From Lacrimispora amygdalina (GTDB taxonomy: Bacteria; Bacillota; Clostridia; Lachnospirales; Lachnospiraceae), in contig NZ_OAOF01000004.1 in assembly GCF_900205965.1 (NCBI RefSeq), positions 248,001 to 312,000 of the forward strand: a stretch of DNA of 64,000 bases, read 5' to 3'. Below, piece after piece: positions 8,273 to 16,756 of the stretch (positions are counted from its first letter, which is position 1; every line of letters starts with the position of its first letter). The translations under genes and the position numbers were made by a program. A model generated the notes under the pieces. It was not told the origin of the DNA and did not search any database. It saw only the letters and a list, made by a program, of their open reading frames with translations.

Positions 8273-11200
8273 TTACAATTCCTGATCGGTACTTAAATCT
8301 GTTTTCCTCAGGGAAGCCCTGACTCTTTCGTAACATTCATCGAAGTCTTCATCCTGAACCCGGATCACCGTCAGCCCTGCCCTTACAGGCAGCAGCATCT
8401 TTGACACCCGGCTCATCATCTGATATCTTAATTCCTTTAATATTCGCCTGCATTTTACGATCATATCTTCTTCTCTGATATTACGGCACAAAATCAAAAT
8501 CTCATACTCCCCGTCAAGGCATATGATGTCTTCTTCTCTGAAAAACCGCTTCATGAACAATGCCTGTTCAAGAAACGACGGTCTTACCGACTCCATCAAG
8601 GCAGAATCTATGTTATCATGATTGAACGAGAACAGCATAAGACCTGAAGTTAAAAATCTGTGGCGGGACAGATAATTCTGCATTCTTCCTACTGCAGCCT
8701 CACGGTTCTGGAAAAATCTTACACCTCCAGGCAGCATCGGAGTTCTGCACTCTTCCACCTGGCTGTACAGTTCACCCAGCTCCTCAATATCCATCATAAC
8801 TCCATAAAAAAAGCTGTCCCCGGATTTTACCGATAATCTGGAATGGCAGAGAATCCATTTGTAACCATTGCGTGTCAGGATCCGGTACTCCACGCCTTTT
8901 AAGCTCTCAGCCGGACTTACAGTCTCCGTCATGAGTCTTATTTTTTCCCTATCACCCGGGTGTATCATGTTTAAAAGCCGGTTCTGGAACAGTTCACCCA
9001 GATCCTCACTGCTGTAGCCAAGTATTTCAAGGAAGCGCGGACTGGTATACAAAAACTCCATATCCTCTGATTTTCTGCAGCGGTAATACCCTCCAAGCAT
9101 TCCGGAGCTTAAAAACTCCAGCTCATCATTCTTAAAACGAAGGGTTCTGTTGGCTTCCTGAAGCCTCTTCTGTGCCAGTACCGTATCGTTTATATCCATA
9201 CAGGCACTTACAATTGCAAATCTTCCGTCTTCTGCCTGTACTACCCTGCCTTTTGCTGTCATCCACAGCCAGGTTCCATCTCTTTTCTTCATGCGGTGGC
9301 GGAAGTTATATTCCATCCCTGGTGTCATAAAACGCAGCATATGTCCCTGTATCATATTTAAATCTTCCGGATGCAGGAGATTTCGACCTAGCCCATTCGT
9401 ATCCCTGGCAAATTCCTCATAGGAGTCATAATTGAGAATACGAAGCATCTCATTATTGGCAAAATATAAAGGAAGTTCCTTTTCACAGTAAACTCCGATC
9501 AGGCCTCCTGGTGCCATCTGGGCAAAAATTGCACTTGCAGCCCATTGATTCTCTTCTGCAATGTTATTAAATGAGATGTTCTTTCCTGCAATTTGCAATA
9601 CATCTCTTAGCATGTTCTGGGAATCTTTCAGCTTCTGCCTCTGTTCCATCTGCTCTGTTGCGTCACTTACCGCCCCATAGTAAAGGCGGTGGTCATCCTG
9701 TTCCCGTAAGAAGAATACACGCAGATGCACCCACATCAGTTCTCCGCTGTTGCGGTAGCGCCGGAATGTACCTTCTGCTCCCTGCAGTGGGTTTTTGTAG
9801 GCTTCTTCAAAAATATTTAACACCCAGTCCATGTCGTCTCTGTAAACTTTGTTTAACACGTACCGTTTCCGCTCTTCCATATCAATGGGATTGTCTCCGG
9901 TTATCCGGTAATATTCCTCATTTACCCGAAGAATCTCGCAACGATCCTCAAAGATCTCATATAAGGCGATGGCACCAAGCATATTATTGAGCATGGCTTC
10001 ACTGATGATATTCTCATTAAATAAATCTTCCAGTTTTAACTGCTTTAACTGCCGTGCCTGGATCCCACGGTAATCTAAATTGTTATCTTCCTCCAGAAGC
10101 TTTTCCATTACTTCCACAGGAAGTGGTTCGTGGTAATAAAAGCCTTGTCCGTAAATACATCCGATGTTGATGAGGAAATCCACCTGTTCCTTTTCTTCCA
10201 CACCCTCTGCAATGACCTTTAACTGCATGACTCTGGCCATCCGGACAATGGTCTCCAAAATTCCCATTCCTCTGCCTTTGCTGTTTTCATTCATATCCAG
10301 GAATTTGGTATCAATCTTGATAACATCCACATTCACATCTTTTAACATGTTTAAAGAGGAATATCCGCTGCCAAAATCATCCATAAACACAGGGAAGCCG
10401 GCCCTGCGCAAATCCTCCACCACTTTCCGGATCAAATCGTAATCTTCTGCATATGCACTTTCCGTAATCTCAATTTCCAGATATTTCGGATCTATGTCAT
10501 AACGGCTTACCAGCTGTCTGAACTTTTCCACCACGTCAATGGCATAGATATCCATGCGTGACATGTTGACAGATATGGGGATCGGCCTTCGGCCTGCTTT
10601 CTTCCAGGCACTTAGCTGTTTGCACACAAGCTCCCAGATATACACGTCCAGATATGTAATAAAACCGTTGTGTTCCAACAGCGGAATAAACTCCCCGGGG
10701 GCTATAAGACCTCTCTTTGGGTGCTTCCACCGGACTAAGGATTCCAGACCGATAATCTTGCCAGTCAGCATATTGCACTGTGGCTGGGCATAAAATATGA
10801 ATTCCTTTTTCTCAAGAGCACGCTGAATCTCTGAAAGCAGAACCTGATCACTTTCCATCTTGCGCTTCATTCCCGGATCATACCAGCCCACCCGCTTTGT
10901 ATAATTCCCTTTAACAGAATTAAGTGCTATGGCCGCCCGGTCATACATCATACTGACCGGAAGGCTTAAATCCTCCACGCGGTATACGCCAAAAGCGGGC
11001 ATAAACCCTGCGTTGCCGCCATACTGCTTGGCATATATGTTTATTACATCCTCCAGTTCCTCCAGCACGGATAACTCATCAGGAATGAGAATAACAAAAT
11101 CATCTCCGCCCATATAGCCGGCAACAGATGTATAAAATTTCTGAATCTCTTTTAAGTAATCACCGATTCGTATTAAGAAACGGTCCCCTTCTTCTTCCCC

Positions 11201-12118
11201 ATACCATTCATTAAAAAGTTTAAAATGCTCAATATCAATGGCGACCATAAAAAACCCGGTGCAGTCAGTTTGCCTAAGCAGCTGGCCAGCCTTATCAAAA
11301 AACGGCCCATAGCGATAAAGACCGGTCATGGAATCCGTCTCTTCTCTTATCTCTCTGAGCCGCTTTTCCTCTTCTTCATCCTTTTTCTTTCTCTCATCAA
11401 TGTCCTGGATATAACACATAATGATGGTATCCTGATCTTCACCGCAGCGGAAAAGAACCAGTATCAGGTTAATCCAGCAATAACCGTCCCCTGGAGTCTT
11501 TTTTCGAAACTCACCCTTTAATACCCTTCCGCTCTCATTTAGCCGGTCAGCCATTGAGGAAATATCCCAAAATTCCTCAAATCTCTGCCTTTCTTCCGGA
11601 TGAACCATAATATTCAATGCTTCCTTGAGAATCTGATCCAGCCGGCCCGCTAAAGGAGACAGCTCCAGCTTTTCGTCATCATGAAACAGGACCTTATAAG
11701 TATTCGCAAACAAATTCAGTTCAATCAATCCGTCATATACCGTAGATTCGGTAAGATGATAGAATAAATTTTTACTCTTTTCATTCACAGGCCGGGACAT
11801 GATAAGTCTGCAGCTTCCACTGCCCGGCCAGTCAATCAGACCGGATGTTACAGCCATCCAGACCTGAGAATCCATATTATAAAAAATTACAGGACTGCTG
11901 GTCTCCTCCAGCCAGGGACAGTCCGTACAGGGAGCCGATTTTACCCCTATTCCCTGATAGCAGTACATTCCTACCTGTAAATTCGGATAATATAATTTTG
12001 CCATATCATTGAGATATACAATCTTGTAATTCTGGTCAATTATGTAAATACCAGCTTCTCCGTTTTCACACGACATACGCTTCATAAGCTCCCGCCTCTC
12101 CTGCAATATATCTTTCAT
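8273..12118 (-). CDS. Multi-PAS GGDEF/EAL c-di-GMP signalling protein
   Basis: This 1281-residue cytoplasmic protein has no clear membrane helices. In order it has: an N-terminal PAS-like segment with a CTDCPW cysteine pair (about 20-110); a second PAS-like region (about 125-245); a short coiled coil; GGDEF (about 262-415) with signature GGDDF; EAL (about 425-680) with an ESLVRW motif and DDFGSGYSSL; three further PAS folds (about 700-1090); and a C-terminal domain (about 1140-1281) resembling a degenerate GGDEF. It may make and/or cleave c-di-GMP. The GGDDF and ESL variants are compatible with activity, but this is untested. The longest start (12118) lacks a Shine-Dalgarno; an ATG at 12085 follows GGAGAGGCGGGAG and may be the real one. 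A strong promoter lies just upstream, so it is probably monocistronic. Confidence 0.9.
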   Translation of the reverse strand: MKDILQERRELMKRMSCENGEAGIYIIDQNYKIVYLNDMAKLYYPNLQVGMYCYQGIGVKSAPCTDCPWLEETSSPVIFYNMDSQVWMAVTSGLIDWPGSGSCRLIMSRPVNEKSKNLFYHLTESTVYDGLIELNLFANTYKVLFHDDEKLELSPLAGRLDQILKEALNIMVHPEERQRFEEFWDISSMADRLNESGRVLKGEFRKKTPGDGYCWINLILVLFRCGEDQDTIIMCYIQDIDERKKKDEEEEKRLREIREETDSMTGLYRYGPFFDKAGQLLRQTDCTGFFMVAIDIEHFKLFNEWYGEEEGDRFLIRIGDYLKEIQKFYTSVAGYMGGDDFVILIPDELSVLEELEDVINIYAKQYGGNAGFMPAFGVYRVEDLSLPVSMMYDRAAIALNSVKGNYTKRVGWYDPGMKRKMESDQVLLSEIQRALEKKEFIFYAQPQCNMLTGKIIGLESLVRWKHPKRGLIAPGEFIPLLEHNGFITYLDVYIWELVCKQLSAWKKAGRRPIPISVNMSRMDIYAIDVVEKFRQLVSRYDIDPKYLEIEITESAYAEDYDLIRKVVEDLRRAGFPVFMDDFGSGYSSLNMLKDVNVDVIKIDTKFLDMNENSKGRGMGILETIVRMARVMQLKVIAEGVEEKEQVDFLINIGCIYGQGFYYHEPLPVEVMEKLLEEDNNLDYRGIQARQLKQLKLEDLFNENIISEAMLNNMLGAIALYEIFEDRCEILRVNEEYYRITGDNPIDMEERKRYVLNKVYRDDMDWVLNIFEEAYKNPLQGAEGTFRRYRNSGELMWVHLRVFFLREQDDHRLYYGAVSDATEQMEQRQKLKDSQNMLRDVLQIAGKNISFNNIAEENQWAASAIFAQMAPGGLIGVYCEKELPLYFANNEMLRILNYDSYEEFARDTNGLGRNLLHPEDLNMIQGHMLRFMTPGMEYNFRHRMKKRDGTWLWMTAKGRVVQAEDGRFAIVSACMDINDTVLAQKRLQEANRTLRFKNDELEFLSSGMLGGYYRCRKSEDMEFLYTSPRFLEILGYSSEDLGELFQNRLLNMIHPGDREKIRLMTETVSPAESLKGVEYRILTRNGYKWILCHSRLSVKSGDSFFYGVMMDIEELGELYSQVEECRTPMLPGGVRFFQNREAAVGRMQNYLSRHRFLTSGLMLFSFNHDNIDSALMESVRPSFLEQALFMKRFFREEDIICLDGEYEILILCRNIREEDMIVKCRRILKELRYQMMSRVSKMLLPVRAGLTVIRVQDEDFDECYERVRASLRKTDLSTDQEL

Positions 12119-12139
12119 GCAGTAACTAAATTAAGGTAT

Positions 12140-12169
12140 ATTATAGTATGAAAATGCCGTTTTCGTCAA
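12140..12169 (-). promoter_or_regulatory. Sigma-A type promoter of the GGDEF/EAL gene
   Basis: On the minus strand TTGACG (12164-12169) and TATAAT (12140-12145) are separated by 18 bases. The expected start of transcription near 12133 leaves only about 15 bases before the outermost ATG, which favours the internal start at 12085. Confidence 0.7.
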
Positions 12170-12345
12170 CACGTTAACAATATACCGTAATAGAATTTTT
12201 ATACATATACAAATCATAATTATTCATTTTTTACTGATAAACGAACTGGACCCAGCTTTAAATTCCGGAAAGTGTGATAATCACAGGGTTTAATATGCAA
12301 AGAAATTTACTTATATTATTAATAAAATATTTTTATCCGGACAAA

Positions 12346-12419
12346 ACAAAAAAGCATGACTTACCACCGCATCAGCCGCGGGATTACTCCTTAAGCTTTC
12401 TGCGGATAGCTGTCATGCC
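12346..12419 (-). terminator. Terminator of the ddl-like/dapF-like pair
   Basis: On the minus strand GGCATGAC pairs with GTCATGCT, enclosing further pairing of CCGC and GCGG blocks, and is followed by TTTTTTGTTTT. It lies just beyond the dapF-like stop codon and fits an intrinsic terminator with a long compound stem. The rest of the 12119-12430 gap holds only the promoter noted above and AT-rich sequence. Confidence 0.75.
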
Positions 12420-12430
12420 AAAACAATCTT

Positions 12431-13291
12431 TTACTGCAGTGCCTTTACCTGTTCTGCAAATTCATGGGATAATGTAAATCTTCCCACATAACCGACTTCT
12501 CCTGTCATGAGAACACTGTAATCCTCTTTAATTTCCACTTCCAGGACTCCGCCTGGCATATGAACATACATCTTAGGATCTGTCAGTCCCATGCGGTATG
12601 CAGCTCCTGCAGCTGCACAACCGCTGGTCCCGGATGCAAGGGTATATCCGGCACCTCTTTCATAGATCTCTATCTCAATATTTGTACGGTCCAGCACTTT
12701 TAAAAGCTGGGTATTAATCCTTTCCGGGAAATATTCCGCATTTTCAGAATGCTTTCCAATCCGGCATACCAGATCTTTAGAGATATCATTTAACCAGATT
12801 ACGCAATGAGGATTTCCAATATTTACACAGGTAACACGGTATGGAATGCTTCCAAACAGCATGGTTTCATTTAAAACCTCCCGTCTCGGACCTGTAACAG
12901 GAATCTCATCACTGTAAAAACTGAGTTTTCCCATGGAAACCTTAATTCTGGTTCCTTCTTCATTTAAGTACTGAATGGTTTGTTCTCCGCTTAATGTGGT
13001 GACTACGAATTTATTCTTCTGGACATAACCGGCATCCTTTAGATACTTTCCAAATATACGGACTCCGTTCCCGCTTATCTCTGCTTCACTTCCGTCAGGA
13101 TTTAAGATCTTTACTTCCAGCTTATCCTGCCCCAGTATGGGGCCTACCAAAAGGCCGTCTGAGCCTACCCCAAAGTTCCGGTCACAGATGAGTCTGATAT
13201 TCTCCTTTGTCAGCCGGCATTCATTCTTGTTGGGATCAAAAATCAGATAATCGTTTCCCAGACCATGATATTTTTCCAAAGTAATGTTCAT
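12431..13291 (-). CDS. Diaminopimelate epimerase family protein with both catalytic Cys replaced by Ser
   Basis: The 286-residue protein is full length for DapF and keeps the substrate-pocket signatures: YHGLGNDYLIF near the N-terminus, NPDGSE, IGNPHCVI, ERINTQ and ERGAG. The two residues that act as acid and base in DapF are both changed. The first cysteine, before GNG, is Ser (EISGNGVR), and the second, normally in ACGTG, is Ser (LASGTSG); both codons were checked (AGC and TCC). DapF converts LL- to meso-diaminopimelate for lysine and peptidoglycan synthesis, and Cys is considered essential. This protein may be a binding protein, act on another substrate, or be inactive. It follows the ddl-like gene with a 2-base gap and AAAGGGG as its site. 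Confidence 0.85.
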   Translation of the reverse strand: MNITLEKYHGLGNDYLIFDPNKNECRLTKENIRLICDRNFGVGSDGLLVGPILGQDKLEVKILNPDGSEAEISGNGVRIFGKYLKDAGYVQKNKFVVTTLSGEQTIQYLNEEGTRIKVSMGKLSFYSDEIPVTGPRREVLNETMLFGSIPYRVTCVNIGNPHCVIWLNDISKDLVCRIGKHSENAEYFPERINTQLLKVLDRTNIEIEIYERGAGYTLASGTSGCAAAGAAYRMGLTDPKMYVHMPGGVLEVEIKEDYSVLMTGEVGYVGRFTLSHEFAEQVKALQ

Positions 13292-13293
13292 TT

Positions 13294-14310
13294 TTATACC
13301 CCTTTCCCGTGCTTCACAATCGTGTCACACAGTTCATTATAAGATATTCCTGCAGCTGCTGCCTCCTGGGGAAGTAAGCTGTAAGGTGTCATTCCCGGTA
13401 ATGTATTTGCTTCCAGACAATATAGGGTGCCATCCTCTGCCATCATAAAATCCACTCTGGAGTAATATCCAAGCCCAAGAGTTTTATGTACTCTTAAAGC
13501 CAGATCAGCCAGATAGCCAGCTTCCCCCTCCGACAGGGATGCAGGGCAGATTTCCTCTGTCTTCCCAGGCTGGTATTTATTCTCATAATCATAGAAACCA
13601 CATTTGGGTCTGATCTCAATAGCAGGAAGAGCTGTCCCTCCCAGAATCCCTACAGAAAACTCTCTGCCTGAAATTTTTGCCTCTGCAAGTATGGCTGATT
13701 CACAGGTAAATGCAGCCTCAACTGCCTTTTTCCACTGGTCCTCTGATTCAACGATTGAAACGCCTACACTGGATCCACAGCCGCACGGTTTAACAACACA
13801 GGGGATTTTAAAAGGCTCCGCATATGATCCCTTTTCGTAAAGTCTCCAGTCCGGAGTGGGAATATTCGCATCCCTCATCAAAAGCTTTGCCAGGTGTTTA
13901 TCCATCGCCTTTAAGCACCCTTCGTATCCGGTTCCGGTAAATGGGATCCCGTATCCGTCAAGAACTGCCTGAATCTGCCCGTTTTCACCTGCTCCTCCGT
14001 GAAGTGCCAGAAAAACCGTCTCCGCCTGCATACACGCTTCCATTACCCGGCTGCCCAGAATCCCGTTATGGCTGCCGTCCCGTTTCAACTTTTCTAAATC
14101 CGGAGCACTTTTTCCAATATGCCCGGTAAATGTTTCTCCGTCTTTCAGGCTTACAAACCGGATCTCTTCCCCATCAGGGATTCCCAGATAGGAATCCACA
14201 AGACATACTTCATGTCCCTGTTCCATCAGTGCGTTTGTAATCATGGCACCCGATGATAAAGAAACCTCCCGTTCCGGGCTGTATCCGCCCGCCAGTACCG
14301 CTATTTTCAT
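13294..14310 (-). CDS. ddl: D-alanine--D-alanine ligase family protein (ATP-grasp)
   Basis: The 338-residue product has the Ddl N-terminal domain (VLAGGYSPEREVSLSSG and LHGGAGENGQIQ) and the ATP-grasp part with VVKPCGCGSSVGVS, RVDFMMAEDG and the EANTLPGMTPYSLLP metal/phosphate-binding stretch. Ddl joins two D-alanines for peptidoglycan precursors. The usual GCRG-type loop before RVDF is replaced by LGLGYYS, so the second-substrate specificity could differ, for example D-Ala-D-X. It is co-transcribed with the cysteine-less DapF-like gene and faces an AraC regulator across a 138-base divergent gap, which could supply its control. AAAGGA lies 8 bases before the ATG. Confidence 0.87.
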   Translation of the reverse strand: MKIAVLAGGYSPEREVSLSSGAMITNALMEQGHEVCLVDSYLGIPDGEEIRFVSLKDGETFTGHIGKSAPDLEKLKRDGSHNGILGSRVMEACMQAETVFLALHGGAGENGQIQAVLDGYGIPFTGTGYEGCLKAMDKHLAKLLMRDANIPTPDWRLYEKGSYAEPFKIPCVVKPCGCGSSVGVSIVESEDQWKKAVEAAFTCESAILAEAKISGREFSVGILGGTALPAIEIRPKCGFYDYENKYQPGKTEEICPASLSEGEAGYLADLALRVHKTLGLGYYSRVDFMMAEDGTLYCLEANTLPGMTPYSLLPQEAAAAGISYNELCDTIVKHGKGV

Positions 14311-14448
14311 CGTTCATTCCTTTTCATTATTATTTGATTGATACTTACTATTATAAGCAGCACAATCCATCATTTCTATTCATATAATGCTTTATATATT
14401 GCAAAAAGTGTTGTATTATAAAAATGAGAGGAGGTGTAATCAGCCATA

Positions 14449-15318
14449 ATGAATAACTATGAAAAGCGGGGATATCTAAACAGCAATTTTAAGCTGTTTC
14501 ATCTTCTCGATGAAGGAAACCAGAACTACGAATACCATTATCATGATTTTGATAAAATTATTATTTTTATTCAGGGATCTGTGACATACCGGATTGAAGG
14601 CTGTGCATATTCCCTTGAGCCGTATGACATCATCTTAGTAAACCAGAACGACATACATAAACCAGACATTGCTTCACATACTCCTTACGAGAGAATCATC
14701 GTCTATCTTTCTCCTGGATTCCTGCATGCATACCAGTCCGAGACATATGATTTAAGTGCATGTTTCCAAAAATCCAAAGAGCTCCATTCTCATGTTCTGA
14801 GGATCCATTCCATGGAGAAAAGCAGCCTGTACCAGACCCTGGCCAACTTAGAATATGCCTGCACCCACGACGGCTATGCAAAAGATTTATACTGTCAGGT
14901 CGTCTTTCTGGAATTTATGATCCAGTTAAACCGTGCCTCATTGACAAACCGGGTCCAGTATCTGCCCCCTTCCACCGGTGATGCCAGAATCTTAAGCATG
15001 ATGGATTATATTAACAGCCATCTGACGGATGATATGACAGTGGACTCCATTGCAGAAGCATTTTTCATCAGCCGCTACCATCTGATGCATCTTTTTAAAG
15101 CTGAAACCGGGTATACACTCTTCGATTATATTACAGAAAAACGGCTTCTACTTGCAAGAGAACGCATTAGAACCGGTAATTCGGTTACGGAAGTATGCTT
15201 CTCCTGCGGATTTAAAAATTATTCCACCTTTTCAAGAGCTTACAAAAATAAGTTCCGCATCTCTCCCTCTGAAACCTTAAAAGAGGACACCATTCTGCTT
15301 TCCTATATAGCTGAATAA
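14449..15318 (+). CDS. AraC family transcriptional regulator with cupin sensor domain
   Basis: The 289-residue protein has an N-terminal cupin-like half (YEYHYHDFDKIIIFIQGSVTYRIEG and YDIILVNQNDIHKP) and a C-terminal double helix-turn-helix (VDSIAEAFFISRYHLMHLFKAETGYTLFDYI and VTEVCFSCGFKNYSTFSRAYKNKFRISPSE). The cupin part probably binds a small sugar, peptide or amino-acid ligand, and the C-terminus binds DNA. It is divergent from the ddl/dapF-like pair and is a candidate regulator of it. GGAGG is 14 bases from the ATG, longer than usual, but no better in-frame start is seen. Confidence 0.9.
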   Translation: MNNYEKRGYLNSNFKLFHLLDEGNQNYEYHYHDFDKIIIFIQGSVTYRIEGCAYSLEPYDIILVNQNDIHKPDIASHTPYERIIVYLSPGFLHAYQSETYDLSACFQKSKELHSHVLRIHSMEKSSLYQTLANLEYACTHDGYAKDLYCQVVFLEFMIQLNRASLTNRVQYLPPSTGDARILSMMDYINSHLTDDMTVDSIAEAFFISRYHLMHLFKAETGYTLFDYITEKRLLLARERIRTGNSVTEVCFSCGFKNYSTFSRAYKNKFRISPSETLKEDTILLSYIAE

Positions 15319-15358
15319 AAAAAGCGCATGAAAACGGCGTTAAACCGGATCCATGCGC
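15314..15358 (-). terminator. Terminator of the Wzy-like gene, overlapping the araC 3' end
   Basis: On the minus strand GCGCATG (with G/C inner pairs) and CATGCGC form a stem followed by TTTTTTT. It starts 4 bases beyond the stop of the 15363-16655 gene, and its U-tract overlaps the last codons of the araC gene. Confidence 0.8.
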
Positions 15359-15362
15359 AAAA

Positions 15363-16655
15363 CTATTCATGCCTTCCATTATTCTTCCAGGAACAGAAAA
15401 TATATAAGCCGCCAGTCAATACCAAATAAAACCAGGTTGCAGGATTGCTGAACCAGGTTGTAAAAAATGACAGAATCAAATACATGGCAAACTGGGCATA
15501 AAACAGATAACCAATGGGATTTCTTACCCGCTTTATCAACCGCATCAGGAAAAATGCAGCGGCTCCCAGGATACAGCTGAACAAAAGAACTCCAATGATG
15601 CCAAAATCATAAAACGAATCATAAAACAGAGTGACTGTTGTCAGCTCTTCCTTTGTTACATAAATAGGGAAATCCACCAAAGCAGGCACCAGGAACTTAA
15701 GTCCGGATAATGCCCACAAAGGAAACAGCATTCTAAGTCCGAACGTATGAGATGGAAGCCATTCCACCAGGCAGTTGAAATTATCGTAATTATTGGCAAT
15801 ATACATGTAAGGCTGCGTGATAAAAATCGGCATCTGACTATATTTCATCTGAAAAATACCATTTAAATACGTAACATCATGTCCCCTGGCTATGGTAAGA
15901 ATTACATAGATGGGAATCATACCGGCTAAAAGTCCTGCCCCATATATAATCTTCAGCCTGTGCTCCATTGCAATATAGGTGAGAATAGCCAGACCTACGG
16001 CCAGAATCAGCTGAAAGCGGGATACACATAGAACCGGAATCACACAGGCAATGAGATCCATAAGCACTGCCAGGACCAGCCTGATCCCATTCCTTCCCTG
16101 TTCAATGGTGAAATACAGCACGGAAAGAGCGGGTACCAGAACACAGGATACAGTGAAATAATGGAGCCCTGTGATGTGAAACGTAGAATATGCATGAGGC
16201 ATTCCCTTGATAAAAAACGGAATAAATCCAAGAATCGCCGCCTCTGTAAGGAATGCCGCCAAAGACAGTACCGTAGTGATAAGCATCGCCAGAAAAAGCG
16301 GTTTTTCATATCCCTTAAAGCTGAACCAGCTGGACCGCTGTCCTCCTGACGCTCCCTGCGTTCTGATCAGAAACTCATACGTCCCCCAGAAACCTAAGTA
16401 TGCCAGCAGAAAGCAAAGCCAGGTAATGATACTCCAGTCGGATGACAGTTCTGACAGCTTTAAGCATGCAATTCCCTGTCCTCCTACCCAGAATAAGGAA
16501 AATAATCCCCGTAAATGAATGATATTCTCCGTTCTCCGGTAATCGCACCAGTAGAGAAAGAGTGCTGCAAGCACGAGAATCAATCCGGAAAGCCAGTAAT
16601 AACCGGCTCTTGCAAATAGATAAGATGCTGCATAACTGATCAGATAAACGCTCAT
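15363..16655 (-). CDS. O-antigen/oligosaccharide repeat-unit polymerase-like membrane protein
   Basis: This roughly 430-residue protein consists almost entirely of hydrophobic helices (about eleven to twelve). A larger loop around residues 270-330 contains RGHDVTYLNGIFQMKYSQMP, and FYDFGIIGVLLFSCILG follows near the C-terminus; this layout is typical of Wzy/EpsG-type repeat-unit polymerases. The start at 16655 (MSVYLIS) is chosen because AGGGGA lies 10 bases upstream; a longer in-frame start is poorer. Such proteins polymerise lipid-linked oligosaccharides at the outer face of the membrane. No glycosyltransferases are adjacent, so it is an orphan of its class. Function is inferred from topology and short motifs only. 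Confidence 0.65.
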   Translation of the reverse strand: MSVYLISYAASYLFARAGYYWLSGLILVLAALFLYWCDYRRTENIIHLRGLFSLFWVGGQGIACLKLSELSSDWSIITWLCFLLAYLGFWGTYEFLIRTQGASGGQRSSWFSFKGYEKPLFLAMLITTVLSLAAFLTEAAILGFIPFFIKGMPHAYSTFHITGLHYFTVSCVLVPALSVLYFTIEQGRNGIRLVLAVLMDLIACVIPVLCVSRFQLILAVGLAILTYIAMEHRLKIIYGAGLLAGMIPIYVILTIARGHDVTYLNGIFQMKYSQMPIFITQPYMYIANNYDNFNCLVEWLPSHTFGLRMLFPLWALSGLKFLVPALVDFPIYVTKEELTTVTLFYDSFYDFGIIGVLLFSCILGAAAFFLMRLIKRVRNPIGYLFYAQFAMYLILSFFTTWFSNPATWFYLVLTGGLYIFCSWKNNGRHE

Positions 16656-16702
16656 TGTAACATATCCCCTTTTGTAAATAATCACCTTTTACCCTTTTTT
16701 TG

Positions 16703-16738
16703 AAAAAATGCAGCCGCCTTCATGGCAACAGCTGCATT
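16703..16738 (-). terminator. Terminator of the cdaA-cdaR-ptsHI operon
   Basis: On the minus strand AATGCAGC pairs with GCTGCATT around a GTTGCCATGAAGGCG loop, followed by TTTTTTCAAAAAAA. It is 19 bases past the ptsI stop and marks the end of a long co-directional operon. Confidence 0.85.
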
Positions 16739-16756
16739 CTTTCTATCATCAGTCTA

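Noticed and set aside
10164..11521. Several open frames on the plus strand inside the GGDEF/EAL gene
   Set aside because: All are shadows of the long, domain-supported minus-strand gene.
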